The notes beneath the pieces were generated by a model. It saw nothing but the letters and a program-made list of their open reading frames with translations, searched no databases and was not told the DNA's origin. A program made the position numbers and the translations under genes. From assembly GCA_022360375.1 (NCBI GenBank), contig JAKSCW010000242.1, positions 1-6,925 of the forward strand: a DNA stretch of 6,925 bases, given 5' to 3'. This document shows positions 6,204-6,925 of the stretch, piece by piece. Position 1 is the first letter of the stretch. Each line of letters opens with the position of its first letter. Source of the DNA: Balneolales bacterium. Its GTDB lineage: Bacteria; Bacteroidota; Rhodothermia; Balneolales; Balneolaceae.

Positions 6204-6231
6204 TTGATTAGAGACCCTTGGCATGTATTTT
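6204..6231 (+). promoter_or_regulatory. Possible promoter of the YihY-type gene
   Basis: TTGATT (6204-6209) and TATTTT (6226-6231) are 16 bases apart in the 143-bp gap between the divergent genes. The predicted start near 6238 leaves a short leader before GTG 6254. The boxes are weak, and no experiment or conserved motif backs them. Confidence 0.3.
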
Positions 6232-6253
6232 AACGAAACCAAAGAATCATCTC

Positions 6254-6925
6254 GTGCAAAGTTTTAAGGACTACTGGCGAAGAGCGCTTGAGTTGGCAAG
6301 CAAAAAAGACATTTTTTTTAATGCTTCTGCCATTACGTTCAATCTTTTCATTTGTGCAATTCCATTTACTTTGATTCTGATTTCGATTATCGGATATGTC
6401 CTCTCCTATGAAGAAGCGTTTGATGAAATCGTTCGTTATGGCAGTGAACTTATTCCTGTTATAAATTATGAGGCTACCGAAACAGATATCATTCAAGGTG
6501 CCGAAACCCTGGAAGGCATCTTAACTCCGCTGGTTGGTGCACGAACTGTTTTCGGGATCACGGGTTTGATCATTCTTGCGCTTTTCACACAAGGGCTTCT
6601 TCACAGCTTTAAGCATGTTATTTTTGATGTTTTTGATATCGAAGAAAGGGCCCACCCGGTAATGGATGCTGTTTATAATTTCCTGGGGTTTGGCATCATC
6701 GGAACCATTTTCATTTTCTTCAGCCTGGTTACCTCTTTCATTTCACTCTTTGATTTTAGTGTGATTCGGGTTCCTTATACCGAAATCGAAATCCGATTAC
6801 CCTGGATTTATGATTTACTTGATTTCATCCTGCCCATCATTTTCACCTATTTCCTTATCTATGTGATCTACCGATATGTGAGTGAACGTAGAATTTCCCG
6901 AAAAACTGCGTTCATTGGTGCTACG
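6254..6925 (+). CDS. YihY/BrkB-family inner membrane protein, 3' end outside window
   Basis: An open plus-strand frame covers 224 codons to the window edge. It belongs to the YihY/virulence factor BrkB family (older names UPF0761, 'ribonuclease BN'), which are inner-membrane proteins with about six membrane helices. Their role is still unclear, and the RNase BN label came from a misassignment. Evidence is the N-terminal pattern YWRRALELASKKDIFFNASA followed by ITFNLFICAIPFTLILISIIGY, and hydrophobic segments at about 27-50, 95-114, 142-166 and 184-207. It also has a polar stretch VFDIEERAHPVMDA (125-139) between helices 2 and 3, as in the family. The start is GTG 6254, with AAAGAA eight bases upstream. 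A stop precedes it near 6207, and no ATG is available before the conserved N-terminus. The TTG near 6218 would add residues not typical of the family. It is transcribed away from mutS. The remaining helices and C-terminal tail lie beyond the window. Confidence 0.85.
   Translation, partial: MQSFKDYWRRALELASKKDIFFNASAITFNLFICAIPFTLILISIIGYVLSYEEAFDEIVRYGSELIPVINYEATETDIIQGAETLEGILTPLVGARTVFGITGLIILALFTQGLLHSFKHVIFDVFDIEERAHPVMDAVYNFLGFGIIGTIFIFFSLVTSFISLFDFSVIRVPYTEIEIRLPWIYDLLDFILPIIFTYFLIYVIYRYVSERRISRKTAFIGAT

Noticed and set aside
6230..6496. Minus-strand frame of 88 residues at the right end
   Set aside because: It lies opposite the membrane-protein gene, which has clear family features.

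Overview
The window looks like a chromosomal segment from a Bacteroidota-like bacterium of the FCB group. Balneolota/Rhodothermota relatives seem the best fit, because of the style of the long MutS, the GntR regulator with a long alpha/beta tail, the weak or absent Shine-Dalgarno sites, and a DUF559 nuclease gene flanked by hairpin repeats containing CCCCTCTTGAGAGGGG. This placement is by eye and not proven. All but the last gene lie on the minus strand.

Right end (3394-6925): mutS reads leftward (6110 to 3445) and is interrupted by one missing base in a run of four C at 4317-4320, which separates the mismatch-binding, lever and clamp part from the ATPase part. A divergent plus-strand gene starts at 6254 and runs off the window. 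It encodes a YihY/BrkB-type membrane protein.

Middle (2496-3430): three copies of a roughly 36-40 bp hairpin repeat in alternating orientation divide the DNA into cassettes. Copies 1 and 2 enclose a complete DUF559 (Vsr-like fold) nuclease gene. Copies 2 and 3 enclose what looks like the C-terminal remnant of a PIN-like protein. Copy 3 sits just behind the mutS stop. Copy 1 forms a hairpin plus T8 terminator whose T tract contains the apparent TTG start of the next gene, a GntR-family regulator (2497 to 1604). This repeat-nuclease unit is the best candidate here for a poorly described mobile or genome-structuring system.

Left part (1-1603): this part looks partly decayed. Behind the regulator lies about 330 bp with the wreck of a small gene (1405-1574) and then a promoter-like site carrying the 12-bp palindrome TAGTAATTACTA. 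The palindrome fits the GT-N-AC form of GntR operators and lies upstream of a frameshifted gene for a glutamine-amidotransferase-like (ThuA/DUF4350-type) protein (1275 to 419). The first 418 bases hold a hairpin, a tiny Cys-rich reading frame and the start of a coding stretch that leaves the window. That stretch shares a coding motif with the wreck at 1405-1574.

The two clear frame breaks (mutS and the amidotransferase-like gene), and most of the proposed breaks in the small wreck, are repaired by adding one base. They may be read or assembly deletions, true pseudogenization, or the trace of a mismatch-repair-deficient lineage. The sequence alone cannot decide between these.
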